From Myxococcales bacterium (GTDB taxonomy: Bacteria; Myxococcota_A; Bradymonadia; UBA7976; UBA1532): 64,000 bases of DNA. Of this stretch, positions 30,856 through 40,334 are shown in pieces (position 1 is the stretch's first letter; the number at the start of each line of letters is the position of its first letter). The notes below the pieces were generated by a model. The model did no database searches. It was not told the origin of the DNA and saw only the letters and a list, made by a program, of their open reading frames with translations. The translations under genes were made by a program, and so were the position numbers. The DNA lies in the NCBI GenBank assembly GCA_020633465.1, contig JACKDN010000038.1, positions 1-64,000 of the forward strand, read 5' to 3'.

Positions 30856-32627
30856 TCAGAAGGTGAGCGGCGGCGCCGGGGGCGGCGGGGCCGGGCGCGG
30901 GGCCGGGCGGGCGCGCACCTCGTCGGCCCCGGGGCGGGTGGGACGCGCGGCCGGTGGCCGGGGTGTCCGGGCGTCGTCGATCACGTCGGCGGTGGGCGCC
31001 GGCTCGGCCGGCGGCGGCGTCGTGGCGGCCAAAGGTCGGGGCGGGGCGGGCGCCTCGGCCGCGGGCGTCGCGTCCGCCGGCGCTCGAGCAGCGGAGGGCG
31101 CGGGCGCGCTGGGCTCGCGTGTCGCCGCGGCGGGCCGCGCGGCGCTCGGCGGCGTCGGTCGAGCCGCCCAGGCGGGGCTCGGCCGCGGCGATCGGCCGAG
31201 GCGCCTTCGCCGCGGGCGCGGATCGCGCGGTGGGCTGGGCCTGTCGCGGGTCGGCGCCGGGCGTCCGCCCGAGCGCCCGGTCGGCTGCGGGGGCTGGCCT
31301 CGAGGGCGGCCGCCCGGTCGGGCCCGCGGGTGCCCTCGGGGCCGGGCGCCGGCTCCGGGGGCGCGCGGGGGCCTCGTGGGCGGCGGTCCGGTCGGGCGCA
31401 CGGTCGACCTCGACGGCGGGCGCGGGGGGCCCGGCCGCGCTGCCCAGCGCGCGGGCGGCGGCCGGCGCGTCGGCGCGCGTCGGCCGCGACGGGAAGGGGC
31501 GCGCCCGCGGCGCCTGGGGACGCCAGGGGGCTCGGGCGCGGGCCAGAAGGCCGCCGCCAGCGCGAGGGCCGCCGCCACCGCGACGATCGCCCAGCGGGCC
31601 CTCGACGGATCGCGCGGCAGCGCCGGCTCGGGTCAGGGTCGACCGAGGCGCCGGGATCCGGCGGCGTGGGTGCGTCGACGCCCGATCCGGCGCCAATCGC
31701 GGTGGGGGGCGCGAGGCGGCGGTCGGCTCGGCGTCCGCGACGCCAGGCGCGGCGGACGGGCGCCGCGGCGCGGCGCGGCGCCACCGCGCGGCCGGCCAGC
31801 GCGTCGTCGAGCAGGCCGGCCAGGATCCGCGCGTCCGCCGGGCGCTCGGCGGGCCGCTTGGCGAGGCACCGCTCGACCACCTCGACGATCGCCGCCGGCA
31901 CGCCGGGCGCCACCTCGCTCAGCGGCGGGTGCTTCTCCGACAGCATGCGCATGCACACCGCCTGCGCGGTGGGCCCCTCGAAGGGCAGGCGCCCGGCGAG
32001 CGCCTCGTACAGCATCACCCCCACCGACCACACGTCGGCCGACGGCGCGCAGCGCGTCGGATCGAGCGCCTGCTCGGGGCTCATGTAGAAGGGCGTGCCC
32101 ACGGTCAGGCCGGTCTGCGTCGCCTTGCGCGCGTCGTCGTCGCGGGCGATGCCGAAGTCGATGAGCTTGACCACCGGGCGCTCGGCGTCGACGACGAACA
32201 GGTTGTCGGGCTTGATGTCGCGGTGCACGACGCCGGCCGCGTGGGCCGCCGCCAGCGGCTCGAGCGCCTGCCGCACCAGGGCCAGCGCGCGGTCGGTGGC
32301 GCCCGGGTGCGCGGCCCACCAGGCGGCGAAGGTCTGCCCCTCGAGCAGCTCCATCGCGAAGAACATCTCGCCGTCCTCGACGGCCGCGTCGAACACCTGG
32401 ACCACGTCGGGGTGATCGATGCGCGCGGCCACCCGCACCTCGCGCAGGAAGCGCTCGTGGCTGGGCATGTGCCGGGCCACGTGCGGGTGCAGCACCTTCA
32501 GCGCGACGCGCTGGCCGGTCAGCAGGTGGCGGGCCGCGAAGACGTCGCCCATCGCCCCCGAGCCGAGGGTGGCGTCGACCTGATAGCGGCGGCCGTAGAT
32601 GCGCTTGGGCGGCGGTTCGGGCTGCAT
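30856..32627 (-). CDS. Ser/Thr protein kinase with transmembrane segment and Pro/Ala-rich tail (frame-broken)
   Basis: ATG 32627 opens QPEPPPKRIYGRRYQVDATL. The kinase domain is complete: GSGAMGDVFAARH, VALKVLHPHV, HRDIKPDNLFVV, LIDFGIARD and FYMSPEQALD, with HRD and DFG intact. It is a PknB-type kinase. After ~320 residues the frame fails at a GGG run near 31630. One base inserted there would continue DPDPEPALPRDPSRARW and then AIVAVAAALALAAAFW, a typical juxtamembrane and single-span anchor. The remaining ~200 residues are Pro/Ala/Arg-rich in all frames and seem to change frame again, ending PAPPPPAPPLTF. As written, the product would lose its membrane anchor. The start of the next gene lies divergently 132 bp away. 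Confidence 0.75.
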
Positions 32628-32759
32628 GTGTCGGCGTCTCCCCACGCTCCGGCGGGCCTCGGTGGGATTCACCGGGGGCCGCCGGGGTTCGCGGACTGGT
32701 ACGAGTACGGCGGCGCCCCGTGTCCGGATCGGTGGCCGCACGGGGTTATCATCGGCGCC

Positions 32760-35316
32760 ATGTTCGATGCATGCCATCTCTGGGTCGATCGGGACGCGCC
32801 GCTCGAGGCCGCGGTGGACGCCGTGCGGCGCTGGGTGCGCGCGACGGGCGACGTCCGCGTGCTGGCGCGCCTGGACGCCGAGGCGGCGCCGGCGGTGATC
32901 GACTGGGCGGCCCTCGAGGCCCGGCTCGAGGCCGAGGAGGCCCGCCTGGGCGCGGTGGCCTCGGCGTTGGCGCCGCGGGCGGCGGTCGTCGAGGTGGTGC
33001 TGCACGACGAGGGGCTCTCGGCGGCCCCCCTGGTGGTGGTCGCCTGCGCGGACGTCGAGCGGCGCCGCGCCTGGACCGAGCGGGCGCTCGCGGCCGGGGC
33101 GGCGGTCGGCTGGCCGGGGGGCGCGCGGGGCGCTGGGCGGGTGCTGCTGCCCTTCGTGGGTGATCCCCGGGGGCGCTGGCGGCGGCGCTGCAGGCGCGGC
33201 GGCTGGCGGCGGAGGCCGCCCTGACGGTGCTGGCGCTGCGGCCGAGCGAGGGCGGCGCGGGCTGGCCGGGCGCCGACGCCGTGGCGGCGATGGTGGGGTG
33301 GGAGGGCCTGGTGTCGCTCGAGCTGCGCGAGGCGCCCACGCTGGCCCTCGGCGAGGCCGTGGCGGCCGCGGCGATCGCGACCGACGCCGATCTGGTGGTC
33401 GGCGTGGCGCCGAGCGCCCTGGTCGGGCGGGCGCTGACGCTGCGAGCGGCGGACGCGGTGCTGGCCGCGCACCCCTGCGACGTGCTGCTGGTGCCGGCGC
33501 CCCCCGGGGCCGCGCCCGAGGGCGGCTCGAGGCCTGCGACGCGGTGGTGCGGGCGGGCGTCGCCGAGGCGCGCATCGACCGGGTGGACGGGCTGGGCCGC
33601 GCGCGGCCGTTCACCGGCGTCGCGACGCGGGTGGTGGGCGGGATCGCGGCCGAGGGCGTGCGGGTCGACGCGGGCCGCGCGCGGTGGCGCGACGACGGGG
33701 CCGCGGCGGTGGCGTGGAGCCTGGGCGACGTGGCCCAGGTGCGCACCCTGTCGGCCCGCCTGGCCGACGAGGGCCGGCCGATCGGGCTGTTCGACGCGGC
33801 CGACGCGGCCGCGCCGGACGACGCGGTGCGGCGCTGGTGGGCGGTGCGCTTGGACGCGGACGCGCCGGCCGCGGGGCTGCGGGCGAAGCATCCGGCCTGC
33901 CCCGTGGTGGACGCCGACACGCTGCTGGGCGACGGGCACCCTGACGATCTGCCCGACGCGGCGCGGGCGGTGCGGCTGCTGCGGTGCGCGCGCCACCTGC
34001 GCGCGGCGGGCCTCGGCGTCGACGCGGTGGCGCCCCCGGCGGCGGCGCTGCGCACGCTCGGCCCGGTGCGCGGGGGCGACGCGCTGGTCGAGCTGGCCGG
34101 GGCGCGCCCGGATCGCGCGCGGCGGGTGGACCTGCTGTTCGAGAACGGGGCCGCGCGGCGGGCGCTGCTGGACGACATCGCCGCGGCGCGCCGGACGCTG
34201 CACCTGCAGACCTACATCTTCGAGCCCGACGCGCTGGGGGCCGCCGTCGCCGACGCGCTGCGGGCGGCCGGGGCGCGCGGCGTGCGGGTGCGGGTGCTGG
34301 TCGACGCGCTGTACAGCGGGCACGGGGCGCTGGGGCGCACCAACCCGGTGCTCGAGGCGCTGGCGACGGCGACGGGCGTCGAGGTGCGCGCGGCGCGGCC
34401 CGTCTGGGGCGTGCCCGGGCTGCGGGATCTGAAGGCGCGCGATCATCGGAAGCTGGTGGTGGTCGACGGGCGGCGCGCGCACGTGACCGGGCGCAACGTG
34501 GGGGCCGCGTACTACCGGGGCTTCGACGAGGTGGCCCTGGGGCCCGACGACGGGTGGCAGCAGGTGCCGTGGCTCGACGCCGGCGTGGCGCTCGAGGGGC
34601 CGGTGGTGCGGGCGCTGGGGCAGTGCTTCGTGGACGCGTGGCGGGCCGCCGGCGGCGAGGCGCGGGACGCCGGGCCGGCGGGCGCGGGGGGCGAGATCCC
34701 GGTGCGCTTCGTGGTGCACCGCAGCCTCGAGGACGCGAACACGCTGGAGGTGTACCGGCGGCTGTTCGACGAGGCCGCGCGCGAGATCCTGGTGGTGAAC
34801 ACCTTTCCGCTGCAGTTCGAGCTGCGCGCCGCGCTGCTGCGGGCGCGGGCGCGCGGGGTGACGGTGCGCGTGCTGGTGGGCAACGTGCGGCCCCTGCGCG
34901 GCGACGGTCAGCCCTTCCGGGGCGGGATGATCCGCGATCTGGCCACGGCGGTGATCCACGGGCGCCTGGATCCGCTGGTGCAGGCGGGCGCCGAGGCGGT
35001 CGAGCACCGGGTGGCGGCGCAGCCGGGCTGGGCGGCCGGCGTGGGCGCGGTGCGGCCGCACGTGCACGCCAAGCTGGTGTGCGTCGACGGCGCGCGGCTG
35101 ACCGTCGGCAGCGCGAACCTGGACATCACGGCCGGATATTGGGAGAGCGAGGCGCTGGTGTCGATCGAGCACGCGCCGACCGTGGCGCGCGCCCGCGAGG
35201 TGATCGACGGGTGGCTGCGGGGCGGGCTGCGCCACGATCCCGGCGATCCCGGCTGGCAGGCGCGCGCCGCCCGGCGGGGGTGGATCGCCCAGAACTGGCC
35301 CAGCGTGCTGGGCTGA
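32760..35316 (+). CDS. universal-stress-like / phospholipase D family fusion (two frame breaks)
   Basis: ATG 32760 begins FDACHLWVDRDAPLEAAV. About 140 residues run in this frame to ~33165 and then continue in a second frame (ALAAALQARRLAAEAALTVL to ~33520). Together they resemble a pair of universal-stress-protein domains (ATDADLVVGVAPSALVGRAL, HPCDVLLVPAPPG). A third frame carries a ~200-residue unrecognised region and a PLD/cardiolipin-synthase-like domain with both HKD motifs: DHRKLVVVDGRRAHVTGRN and HVHAKLVCVDGARLTVGSAN. The breaks are at GC homopolymers (CCCCGGGGG at ~33168 and near 33520). With both HKD motifs intact, the enzyme could act on phosphodiesters such as phospholipids. The translational start of the third frame alone is unclear, so the full fusion is my best reading. 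Confidence 0.7.
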
Positions 35317-35356
35317 CCGCCCCGCCCGGGGGCGGACGACGACGAGGAGGGGGAAC

Positions 35357-36355
35357 GTGAGCTACGACGACGAGCGCGACGCCGCCGCGCGGGCGGTGAC
35401 GGTGGCGGCGGCGCTGTGCGCCGAGGTGCAGCGCGGGCTGGCCGACGCGGGGCGGCTGGACAAGGCGGATCGGTCGCCGGTGACGGTGGCCGACTTCGGG
35501 GCGCAGGCGGTGGTCAGCCACCTGCTGGGGGGCGCGACGCCCGGCGTGCCGCTGGTGGCCGAGGAGGCGGCGGAGGCCCTGCGGCGGCCGGGCGCCGAGG
35601 CGCTGCGCGATCAGGTCGCCGAGTTGGTGCAGCGGGCGGTGGGGCTGGGCCCCGAGGCGGCGCTGAAGGCGATCGACCGCGGCGCGCACCCCGGCGGGGC
35701 CGAGGGGCGCTTCTGGGTGCTCGATCCGATCGACGGCACGAAGGGCTTCCTGCGCGGCGAGCAGTACGCGGTGGCGCTGGCGCTGGTCGAGGGCGGCGCG
35801 CCGGTCGTCGGCGCGCTGGCGTGCCCCAACCTGCCGGTCGATCCGGCGGCCCCCGACGGCGCGCGCGGGGTGCTGGCGCTGGCCGTGCGCGGCGAGGGCA
35901 CCCGCCTGTTCGGCCTGCCGCCCGAGGGCGCGGGCGCGCGGGCGGCGCCGCCGAAGGGCCGGCCGCTGGCCGAGACGGTGTTCTGCGAGTCGGTCGAGGG
36001 CGGCCACAGCGATCAGTCGGCGACGGCGCGCATCGCCGCGCGGCTGGGCATCACCGCGCCGCCCCTGCGCATGGACAGCCAGTGCAAGTACGCGGCGGTC
36101 GCGCGGGGCGACGCGCAGGTGTACCTGCGGCTGCCGACGCGGGCCGACTACGAGGAGAAGATCTGGGATCACGCGGCCGGGTGGCTGGTGGTGACCGAGG
36201 CGGGCGGCACGGTGACCGACGTGCGCGGGCGGCCGCTCGACTTCTCGTTGGGGCGCACGCTGCGGGCCAACGAGGGGGTGGCCGCGACGACGGGCGACCA
36301 CCACGCCGCGGTGCTGGGCGCGGTGCGCGAGGTGCTGGGGGCGAAGGGCGGGTGA
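35357..36355 (+). CDS. 3'(2'),5'-bisphosphate nucleotidase-like phosphatase (CysQ/HAL2 type)
   Basis: GTG 35357 follows GGAGGGGGAAC; 332 residues. It belongs to the Li+-sensitive inositol-monophosphatase superfamily. The first metal site is DRSPVTVADFGAQ, the second is LDPIDGTKGFLRGEQYAVAL, and the third is WDHAAGWLVVTEAGG. The order and the GTKGFLRG motif favour the HAL2/CysQ branch, which hydrolyses PAP or PAPS to AMP or APS and so relieves a by-product of sulfate assimilation and sulfotransfer. An inositol-phosphatase role cannot be ruled out. It follows the PLD gene by 40 bp and converges on the small lipoprotein gene. Confidence 0.88.
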   Translation: MSYDDERDAAARAVTVAAALCAEVQRGLADAGRLDKADRSPVTVADFGAQAVVSHLLGGATPGVPLVAEEAAEALRRPGAEALRDQVAELVQRAVGLGPEAALKAIDRGAHPGGAEGRFWVLDPIDGTKGFLRGEQYAVALALVEGGAPVVGALACPNLPVDPAAPDGARGVLALAVRGEGTRLFGLPPEGAGARAAPPKGRPLAETVFCESVEGGHSDQSATARIAARLGITAPPLRMDSQCKYAAVARGDAQVYLRLPTRADYEEKIWDHAAGWLVVTEAGGTVTDVRGRPLDFSLGRTLRANEGVAATTGDHHAAVLGAVREVLGAKGG

Positions 36356-36408
36356 GGGCGCGGCGAGGGGCGGGTCAGCGCGCCGCGGAGGCCGCGTGAG
36401 CGCGCCCG

Positions 36409-36702
36409 CTACTCGGCGCAGTAGGCGCTGTCGACGCCGAAGCGGCTGTTGACGCAGCGGCCCTCGCGGCAGACGCCGCGCGCGCTGCTGCCGTCGGGCG
36501 CCCGGATGTCACAGCAGAGGCCCATGCCCACGCCGGCCAGATCGCACATCGGCCGCGTATCGGCGTCGGCCCGCAGGTCGGCGTCGGGGGTGGCGTCCGC
36601 GGCGGCGGCGTCGGTCGCCCCGTCGGGCGGGGCCCCGTCGTCGGCGTCCTCGGCGCAGCCGGCGAAGGCGATCAGGGCGGCCGCGCAGCAGAGCGCCCTC
36701 AC
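36409..36702 (-). CDS. small Cys-containing lipoprotein at the end of the trp operon
   Basis: GTG 36702 overlaps the DAHP synthase stop by 4 bp (GTGA) and encodes 97 residues. The signal peptide ALCCAAALIAFAGC ends in a lipobox. An Asp/Ala linker (PPDGATDAAAADATPDADLR) follows, then a short domain with six Cys (MCDLAGVGMGLCCDIR, GVCREGRCVNSRFG, YCAE). Function is unknown. Its location as the last gene of a biosynthetic operon looks accidental, but the overlap implies translation coupled to the enzyme. Confidence 0.7.
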   Translation of the reverse strand: MRALCCAAALIAFAGCAEDADDGAPPDGATDAAAADATPDADLRADADTRPMCDLAGVGMGLCCDIRAPDGSSARGVCREGRCVNSRFGVDSAYCAE

Positions 36703-37727
36703 CGCGGCACGCTCAGCGTCCGGCCGAGCACGTCGGCGATGGCCCTCACCTCGCGCACCATGTCCTCGAATTGACTCGGGAACAGCGCCTGGTGCCCGTC
36801 GCTCAGCGCCTCGGCCGGCCGCGGGTGCGTCTCGACGATCAGCCCGTCGCAGCCGGCCGCCACCGCCGCCCGCGCCATCGGCGTCACCATGTCGCGCAGG
36901 CCGGTGCCGTGGCTGGGATCGGCGATCACCGGCAGGTGGCTCAGCCCCCGCGCGACCGCCAGCGCCGCGATGTCGAGCACGTTGCGCGTGGTCGGATCGA
37001 AGCTGCGGATGCCCCGCTCGCACAGGATGACGCGGTCGTTGCCGGCGTCGAGCACGTACTCGGCGGCCAGCAGCCACTCCTCGATGGTGGCCGCCATGCC
37101 GCGCTTCACGATGACCGCCTTGTCGAAGCGGCCCACGTGCTTCAACAGCGAGAAGTTCTGCATGTTGCGCGCGCCGATCTGGATGACGTCGGCGTACTCG
37201 ACCACCCGGTCGGCGCTGGCGTGGTCGACGGCCTCGGTCACCATGGCCAGCCCGTGCGCGTCGGCGGCCGCGCGCATCAGGCGCAGCGCCTCGGGCCCGT
37301 GCCCCTGGAAGCTGTAGGGGCTCGTCCGCGGCTTGTAGGCGCCGCCGCGCAGCACCGCGCCGCCCGCGGCCGCCACGTAGGCCGCCGCCTCGTGCATCTG
37401 CGCCTCGTCCTCGACCGCGCAGGGCCCGCCCATCACGCACAGGTAGCCGCCGCCGATGCGCGCCCCGTTGGGCAGCTCGACGACGGTGTCCACCGGGTGG
37501 AACTCGCGGCTGACCAGCTTGTAGGGCGCCGAGACCGGGATGCACTCGAACACGCCGGGCAGGCCGAGGAACTCGGAGCGGTCGACCGCGCCCTTGTTGC
37601 CGACGACGCCGATGGCGGTGCGCGTGCCGCCGGGGATGGGCCGCGGCTCGTAGCCCTTGCGCTCGATGGCCCGGCAGACGCGCGCGACGTCCTCGTCCGT
37701 GGCCTCGGCCCGCATCACGATCAGCAT
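36699..37727 (-). CDS. aroF: 3-deoxy-7-phosphoheptulonate (DAHP) synthase
   Basis: ATG 37727; 342 residues. It condenses phosphoenolpyruvate and erythrose 4-phosphate, the first step of the shikimate pathway. The N-terminal ferredoxin-like regulatory domain (MLIVMRAEATDEDVARVCRA) and the KDO8P-synthase-like barrel mark the type I-beta (Bacillus/Thermotoga) form. Motifs are GPCAVEDEAQM, RGGAYKPRTSPYSFQG, QIGARNMQNF, KRGMAATIEEW, ILCERGIRSFD, and DPSHGTG with metal and PEP ligands. The N-terminal domain usually mediates feedback inhibition. Its start overlaps the trpA stop by 7 bp, placing pathway entry under trp-operon control. Confidence 0.95.
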   Translation of the reverse strand: MLIVMRAEATDEDVARVCRAIERKGYEPRPIPGGTRTAIGVVGNKGAVDRSEFLGLPGVFECIPVSAPYKLVSREFHPVDTVVELPNGARIGGGYLCVMGGPCAVEDEAQMHEAAAYVAAAGGAVLRGGAYKPRTSPYSFQGHGPEALRLMRAAADAHGLAMVTEAVDHASADRVVEYADVIQIGARNMQNFSLLKHVGRFDKAVIVKRGMAATIEEWLLAAEYVLDAGNDRVILCERGIRSFDPTTRNVLDIAALAVARGLSHLPVIADPSHGTGLRDMVTPMARAAVAAGCDGLIVETHPRPAEALSDGHQALFPSQFEDMVREVRAIADVLGRTLSVPR

Positions 37728-38542
37728 CGAACGTCCTCCTCTCGCGCGGCCTCGGCGAAGCGCCGGGCCAGGTCGCCGACGGCCCGCACCATGGCCGGCC
37801 GATCGCCCAGGTGGGCCTCGATCTGCCGCACCAGCGCGCTGCCGACGATGGCCCCGTCGGCCCCGGCGGCGCGCACCCGCCGCACGTGCTCGGGCGTCGA
37901 CAGCCCGAAGCCCGCCAGCAGCGGCCGGTCGACCGCGGCGCGCAGCCGCGCCAGCGTCGCGGGCAGCCCCGCCGCCAGCTCGGCCTGCTCGCCGGTCACC
38001 CCGACGCGCGCGACCGTATACACGAAGCCGCCGCCCCGCGTCGCCACCTGCGCCAGGCGGTCGGCCGGGGTCAGCTCGCTGGCGATGAAGATGGGGGCGA
38101 CGCCGTGGCGCTCGGCGGCCTCGACCAGCCCGCCGGCCAGCTCGACCGGCACGTCGGCCACCAGCACGCCCTGCACCCCGGCCCGCGCCGCCCGCGCGTA
38201 GAACGCGTCGACGCCGAACTGCAGGATCAGGTTGTAGTACATCAGCAGCACCACCGGCGTGCCGTGCCGCTGCCGCACCGCGTCGAGGAACTCGAAGGCC
38301 GCGGGGGGCGTCACGCCGGCGGTCAGGGCGCGCTGGTCGGCCGCCTGGATGACCGGCCCGTCGGCGGGCGGATCGCTGAACGCGAAGCCGAACTCGAGCA
38401 CGTCGGCGCCCGCCTCGACCAGCGCGTCGGTCAGCGCGAGGCTGGTCTCGAGGTCGGGATCGCCGATGACCAGGAAGGGCACGAAGGCGCCGCGCCCCTC
38501 GGCCCGGATGCCGCGCAGGTGCTGCTCGAGCGCGCCGCTCAT
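37721..38542 (-). CDS. trpA: tryptophan synthase alpha subunit
   Basis: ATG 38542 overlaps the trpB stop (ATGA); 273 residues, the normal length. The barrel cleaves indole-3-glycerol phosphate. The catalytic Glu is in ADVLEFGFAFSDP and the catalytic Asp in DPPADGPVIQ. The YYN motif is LLMYYNLILQFG, and the phosphate site includes GFGLSTPEHV and GADGAIVGSALV. The FGFAFSDPPADGP stretch differs slightly from the usual ELGIPFSDPLADGP but keeps both catalytic residues. Indole is channelled to the beta subunit made from the adjacent gene. Confidence 0.96.
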   Translation of the reverse strand: MSGALEQHLRGIRAEGRGAFVPFLVIGDPDLETSLALTDALVEAGADVLEFGFAFSDPPADGPVIQAADQRALTAGVTPPAAFEFLDAVRQRHGTPVVLLMYYNLILQFGVDAFYARAARAGVQGVLVADVPVELAGGLVEAAERHGVAPIFIASELTPADRLAQVATRGGGFVYTVARVGVTGEQAELAAGLPATLARLRAAVDRPLLAGFGLSTPEHVRRVRAAGADGAIVGSALVRQIEAHLGDRPAMVRAVGDLARRFAEAAREEDVRC

Positions 38543-39711
38543 CGCCCCGCCTCCTCGAGCTTCGCCACGTGGTCGAGATCCTTGTCGCCGCGGCCGGACA
38601 GGTTGATCACCACCACGTCGTCCGGGCCGAAGCGTCCCTTCAGGCGGCGCGCCAGGGCCACCGCGTGGGCGCTCTCGAGCGCGGGCAGGATGCCCTCGCG
38701 GCGGGCCAGCCAGCGGAACGCGTCCAGCGCCTCGGCGTCGTCCACCGGCAGGTACTCGGCGCGCCCGGTCTCTTTCAGGTGGCTGTGCTCGGGCCCGACG
38801 CCCGGGTAGTCGAGCCCCGCCGACACGCTGTGCGTCTCGGTGATCTGTCCGTGCGCGTCCTGCAGCACGTAGCTGATCGACCCGTGCAGGCAGCCGGGCC
38901 GCCCGGCGCTGAGCGTCGCGCCGTGCCGCCCGGTGGCCACCCCGTCGCCGCCCGGCTCGGCGCCGATCAGCTGCACGTCGGGGTCGTCGACGAAGTGGGC
39001 GAAGGCGCCGATCGCGTTGCTGCCGCCGCCGACGCACGCGATGACCGCGGTCGGCTTGCCCGGCGCGAGCTGCTGCCCGATCTCCTCGCCGATGACGCGC
39101 TGCAGATCCCGCACGAGGCTGGGGTAGGGGTGCGGCCCGGCCGCCGTGCCGAACACGTAGAACGTGTCGCGCACCTGCTCGGTCCAGTAGCGCAGCGCCT
39201 CGTTGATCGCGTCCTTCAGGCTGGCCGAGCCCTGCTCGATGGCGACCACCTCGGCCCCGAACAGCCCCATCCGCTGCACGTTCGGCCGCTGCCGCGCCAC
39301 GTCGACGGCGCCCATGAACACCTTCACCTCGAGCCCCAGCAGCGCCCCGGCCATCGCCGTCGCCACGCCGTGCTGCCCGGCCCCGGTCTCGGCGATCACG
39401 CGCCGCTTGCCCATGCGCTTCGCCAGCAGCGCCTGCCCGATCGTGTTGTTGGTCTTGTGCGCGCCGCCGTGCAGCAGATCCTCGCGCTTCAGGTAGACCG
39501 CGCAGCCCAGCTCGGCGCTCAGCGCGCCCGAGCGGTACAGCGGCGTCGGCCGCCCGGCGTAGTCGCGCAGCAGCGCGCCCAGCTCGGCCCGGAAGGCCGG
39601 ATCGTCGCGCGCCTCGAGCCACGCGGCCTCGAGCTCTTCCAGGCAGGGCACGAGCAGCTCGCTGACGTAATAGCCGCCGAAGCGGCCGCCGAAGGTGCCT
39701 TCGGATCTCAT
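38539..39711 (-). CDS. trpB: tryptophan synthase beta subunit
   Basis: ATG 39711 overlaps the trpF stop (ATGA); 390 residues. It is a PLP enzyme of fold type II that condenses indole with serine. The start FGGRFGGYYVSELLVP is typical. The Schiff-base Lys is in LLHGGAHKTNNT, the alpha-subunit/Glu site in AETGAGQHGVATA, and the PLP phosphate loop in CVGGGSNAIGAF. The C-terminal AEYLPVDDAEAL and EGILPALESAHA are intact. This is the classic TrpB1 type that forms the alpha2beta2 complex. Confidence 0.97.
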   Translation of the reverse strand: MRSEGTFGGRFGGYYVSELLVPCLEELEAAWLEARDDPAFRAELGALLRDYAGRPTPLYRSGALSAELGCAVYLKREDLLHGGAHKTNNTIGQALLAKRMGKRRVIAETGAGQHGVATAMAGALLGLEVKVFMGAVDVARQRPNVQRMGLFGAEVVAIEQGSASLKDAINEALRYWTEQVRDTFYVFGTAAGPHPYPSLVRDLQRVIGEEIGQQLAPGKPTAVIACVGGGSNAIGAFAHFVDDPDVQLIGAEPGGDGVATGRHGATLSAGRPGCLHGSISYVLQDAHGQITETHSVSAGLDYPGVGPEHSHLKETGRAEYLPVDDAEALDAFRWLARREGILPALESAHAVALARRLKGRFGPDDVVVINLSGRGDKDLDHVAKLEEAGR

Positions 39712-40334
39712 CGCTGAACCTCGGCCGCCGCGCGGGCGGCCCGACAGAAGGCGACGACGCGGGCGGGGCTGGGCGCCCCGTCCTCCTCGACGCCCGAGGC
39801 GGCGTCCACGCCGTGCGGGCGCACCCGCGCGACGGCGGCGCCGACGTTCTCGGGGGTCAGGCCCCCGGCCAACAGGAAGGGCAGGGGCAGGCGCGCGCCG
39901 CGCAGCGCCCCGTGGTCGAAGGGGCGGCCGCCGCCGGGCGTGGGGGCGTCGAGCAGCAGCAGATCGGCGACGTCGGCGAAGGCGGCGCAGGCGTCGAGGT
40001 CGGCCGCGTCGCGCACGGGCAGGGCCTTGACGACGCGCAGCCCGCGCGCCCGCAGCGCGGCGCAGTCGGCCGGCGTCTCGGCGCCGTGCAGCTGCACCCA
40101 GCCGAGTCCGACCGCCGAGGCGACCGCGAACACGTCGCCGAGGGGCTGATCGCGGAACACGCCCACCGGCGTCACGCCCTCCAGCGCGGCCACCAGGTCG
40201 CGCGCCGCGGACACCGCGACGCACCGCCGGCTGCGCGGCCAGAAGTTCAGCCCCGCGAGATCGGCGCCGGCCGCGGCGCAGGCCCGCGCCGAGGCCGCGT
40301 CGCGCACCCCGCACACCTTCACCGCGACGGCCAC
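39708..40334 (-). CDS. trpF: phosphoribosylanthranilate isomerase
   Basis: GTG 40334 is preferred because GGAGG lies seven bases upstream; it gives 208 residues (MAVAVKVCGVRD) and a 16-bp overlap with trpC. A GTG at 40322 would give the 4-bp GTGA overlap seen at other junctions but would start right at the first strand. The enzyme performs the Amadori rearrangement to CdRP. Catalytic Cys is in VKVCGVRD and Asp in LLLLDAPTPGG. The phosphate site is LAGGLTPENVGAAV and DAASGVEEDGAPSP. The length is normal. Confidence 0.93.
   Translation of the reverse strand: MAVAVKVCGVRDAASARACAAAGADLAGLNFWPRSRRCVAVSAARDLVAALEGVTPVGVFRDQPLGDVFAVASAVGLGWVQLHGAETPADCAALRARGLRVVKALPVRDAADLDACAAFADVADLLLLDAPTPGGGRPFDHGALRGARLPLPFLLAGGLTPENVGAAVARVRPHGVDAASGVEEDGAPSPARVVAFCRAARAAAEVQR

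Noticed and set aside
27731..32164. A 1,477-codon plus-strand frame spanning three minus-strand genes and the hexanucleotide tract
   Set aside because: It crosses unrelated genes, is low-complexity and has no start signal; the minus-strand genes have lipoboxes, ribosome sites and domains.
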